Part shown: in pieces, positions 63,277 through 64,000 of the stretch
Layout: each line of letters opens with the position of its first letter
How positions within the stretch are numbered: the first letter of the stretch is position 1
Assembly: GCF_041381155.1 (NCBI RefSeq)
Contig: NC_091134.1
Coordinates: 6,562,255-6,626,254 of the forward strand
Reading direction: 5' to 3'
Length of the DNA stretch: 64,000 nt
Source: Argopecten irradians
Taxonomy: Eukaryota; Mollusca; Bivalvia; Pectinida; Pectinidae
The notes under the pieces: model-generated
Database searches by the model: none
Told to the model about the DNA's origin: nothing
The model's input: only the letters and a program-made list of their open reading frames with translations
Made by a program: the position numbers and the translations under genes

Positions 63277-64000
63277 ACTTCGGAATATACCACTTTCTTA
63301 GGTGCTAATGAAAAAAGGAAGAGCCATTTCTGGAAAAACTAAACTCCTACTTCGGTACATACCACTTCTGCTAATTAAGAAAAGAAAGAGCATAAATATT
63401 GAGAATAGCTAAAAATTCTACATCGGTAGATACCACTTCCTGTCTGCTAATTAAGAAAGGAAGAAAAATTAAATACTAGAATTCTACTTCGGTACATACC
63501 ACTTCTGCTAGTGAAGAAAAGAAAAAGCCTTAATACTAGAATTCTACTTAGGTACATACCACTTCTGGTTATGAAGGAAAGAAGAGCCTAAATACTAGAT
63601 TTCTACTTCAGTACATACCACTTCCGCTAATGAAATAAAGAAGAGCCTTAATTCTAGAATTCTACTTCGGTAGATACCACTTCTGCTAATGAAAAAAGGA
63701 AAACCTAAATACTAGAATTCTACTTCGGTATATACCACTTCTGCTAATGAAGAAAAGAAAGAGCCTAAATACTAGAATTCTACTTCGGTAGATACCACTT
63801 CTGCTAATCAAAAAAGGAAGAAATTAAATACTAGTATTCTACTTTGTTATATACAACTTCTGCTAATGAACAAAAGAAAAAGCCTAAATACTACAATTCT
63901 ACTTTGGTAGATACCATTTCTGCTAATTAAAAAAGGAAGAAACGAAATACTAGAAATCTACTTCGGTACATACCACTTCTGCTAATGAATAAAAGGAAGA
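55940..64000. repeat. 59-bp satellite, array B, with higher-order structure
   Basis: The same 59-bp unit as array A, continuing past the right edge. Distinct variants recur at long intervals: TGCCACTTATGCTAATGAAT at 55981, 58239 and 60719 (spacings 2258 and 2480), and a GAGCCAAAATACTAGAATCC block near 57073, 59550 and 61993. This indicates a higher-order repeat of about 38-42 units. Confidence 0.93.
62726..63300. other. A-run-corrupted part of satellite array B
   Basis: The same A-only corruption as 45311-49990. It falls where the fourth higher-order repeat should begin. Confidence 0.75.

Overview
The window looks like A/T-rich animal nuclear DNA, most likely from a bivalve mollusc. The host evidence is the intron-containing 3' end of a GAPDH gene plus several interspersed repeats of a kind I associate with bivalve genomes (a hairpin-ended repeat at 7744-8362 and a SINE near 53.1-53.6 kb). 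Species cannot be named from sequence alone. Host coding content is small; most of the window is repeats and transposable elements.

Layout. 1-1710 is a 33/36-bp minisatellite, apparently inside a GAPDH intron. 1990-2678 holds the last two GAPDH exons (+ strand), with a poly(A) signal at 3093. 3.1-10.8 kb is intergenic DNA with a decayed foldback repeat, a small TTAA-flanked MITE, a 39-bp minisatellite that could encode a 13-residue acidic repeat, and the bivalve-type repeat. 11901-12425 (- strand) is a single-exon gene for a basic 174-residue protein I do not recognise. About 1990-13140 was duplicated in direct orientation: the second copy lies at about 34860-41150 and carries a damaged GAPDH tail and a well-preserved copy of the 174-residue gene (39902-40429). 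The two neighbours are tail to tail in both copies.

Between the copies stands a nested tower of mobile elements (15537-32696). The base is a Ty3/Gypsy-type LTR retrotransposon, broken, with integrase placed before reverse transcriptase (the Gmr1-like domain order). A 3.8-kb foldback element with long inverted arms made of roughly 350-bp tandem repeats (19411-30589, 10-bp target duplication) is inserted into it. Into that foldback went a 227-bp MITE (left arm) and a 7.1-kb tyrosine-recombinase retroelement (22593-29698, - strand). The latter has gag, RT-RNase H and tyrosine recombinase regions, split direct repeats, and no target duplication; it looks whole and young.

41316-50632 and 55940-64000 are two arrays of one 59-bp satellite; the second shows a higher-order period near 2.3-2.5 kb. 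Parts of both (45.3-50.0 kb and 62.7-63.3 kb) dissolve into A-runs, most simply a failed assembly consensus. A 5.3-kb non-satellite island between them holds a SINE, an inverted-repeat element and three perfect TGACGTCA palindromes exactly 21 bp apart.

No complete known cellular pathway is encoded here. The most notable content is the nested element tower and the duplicated unknown gene.
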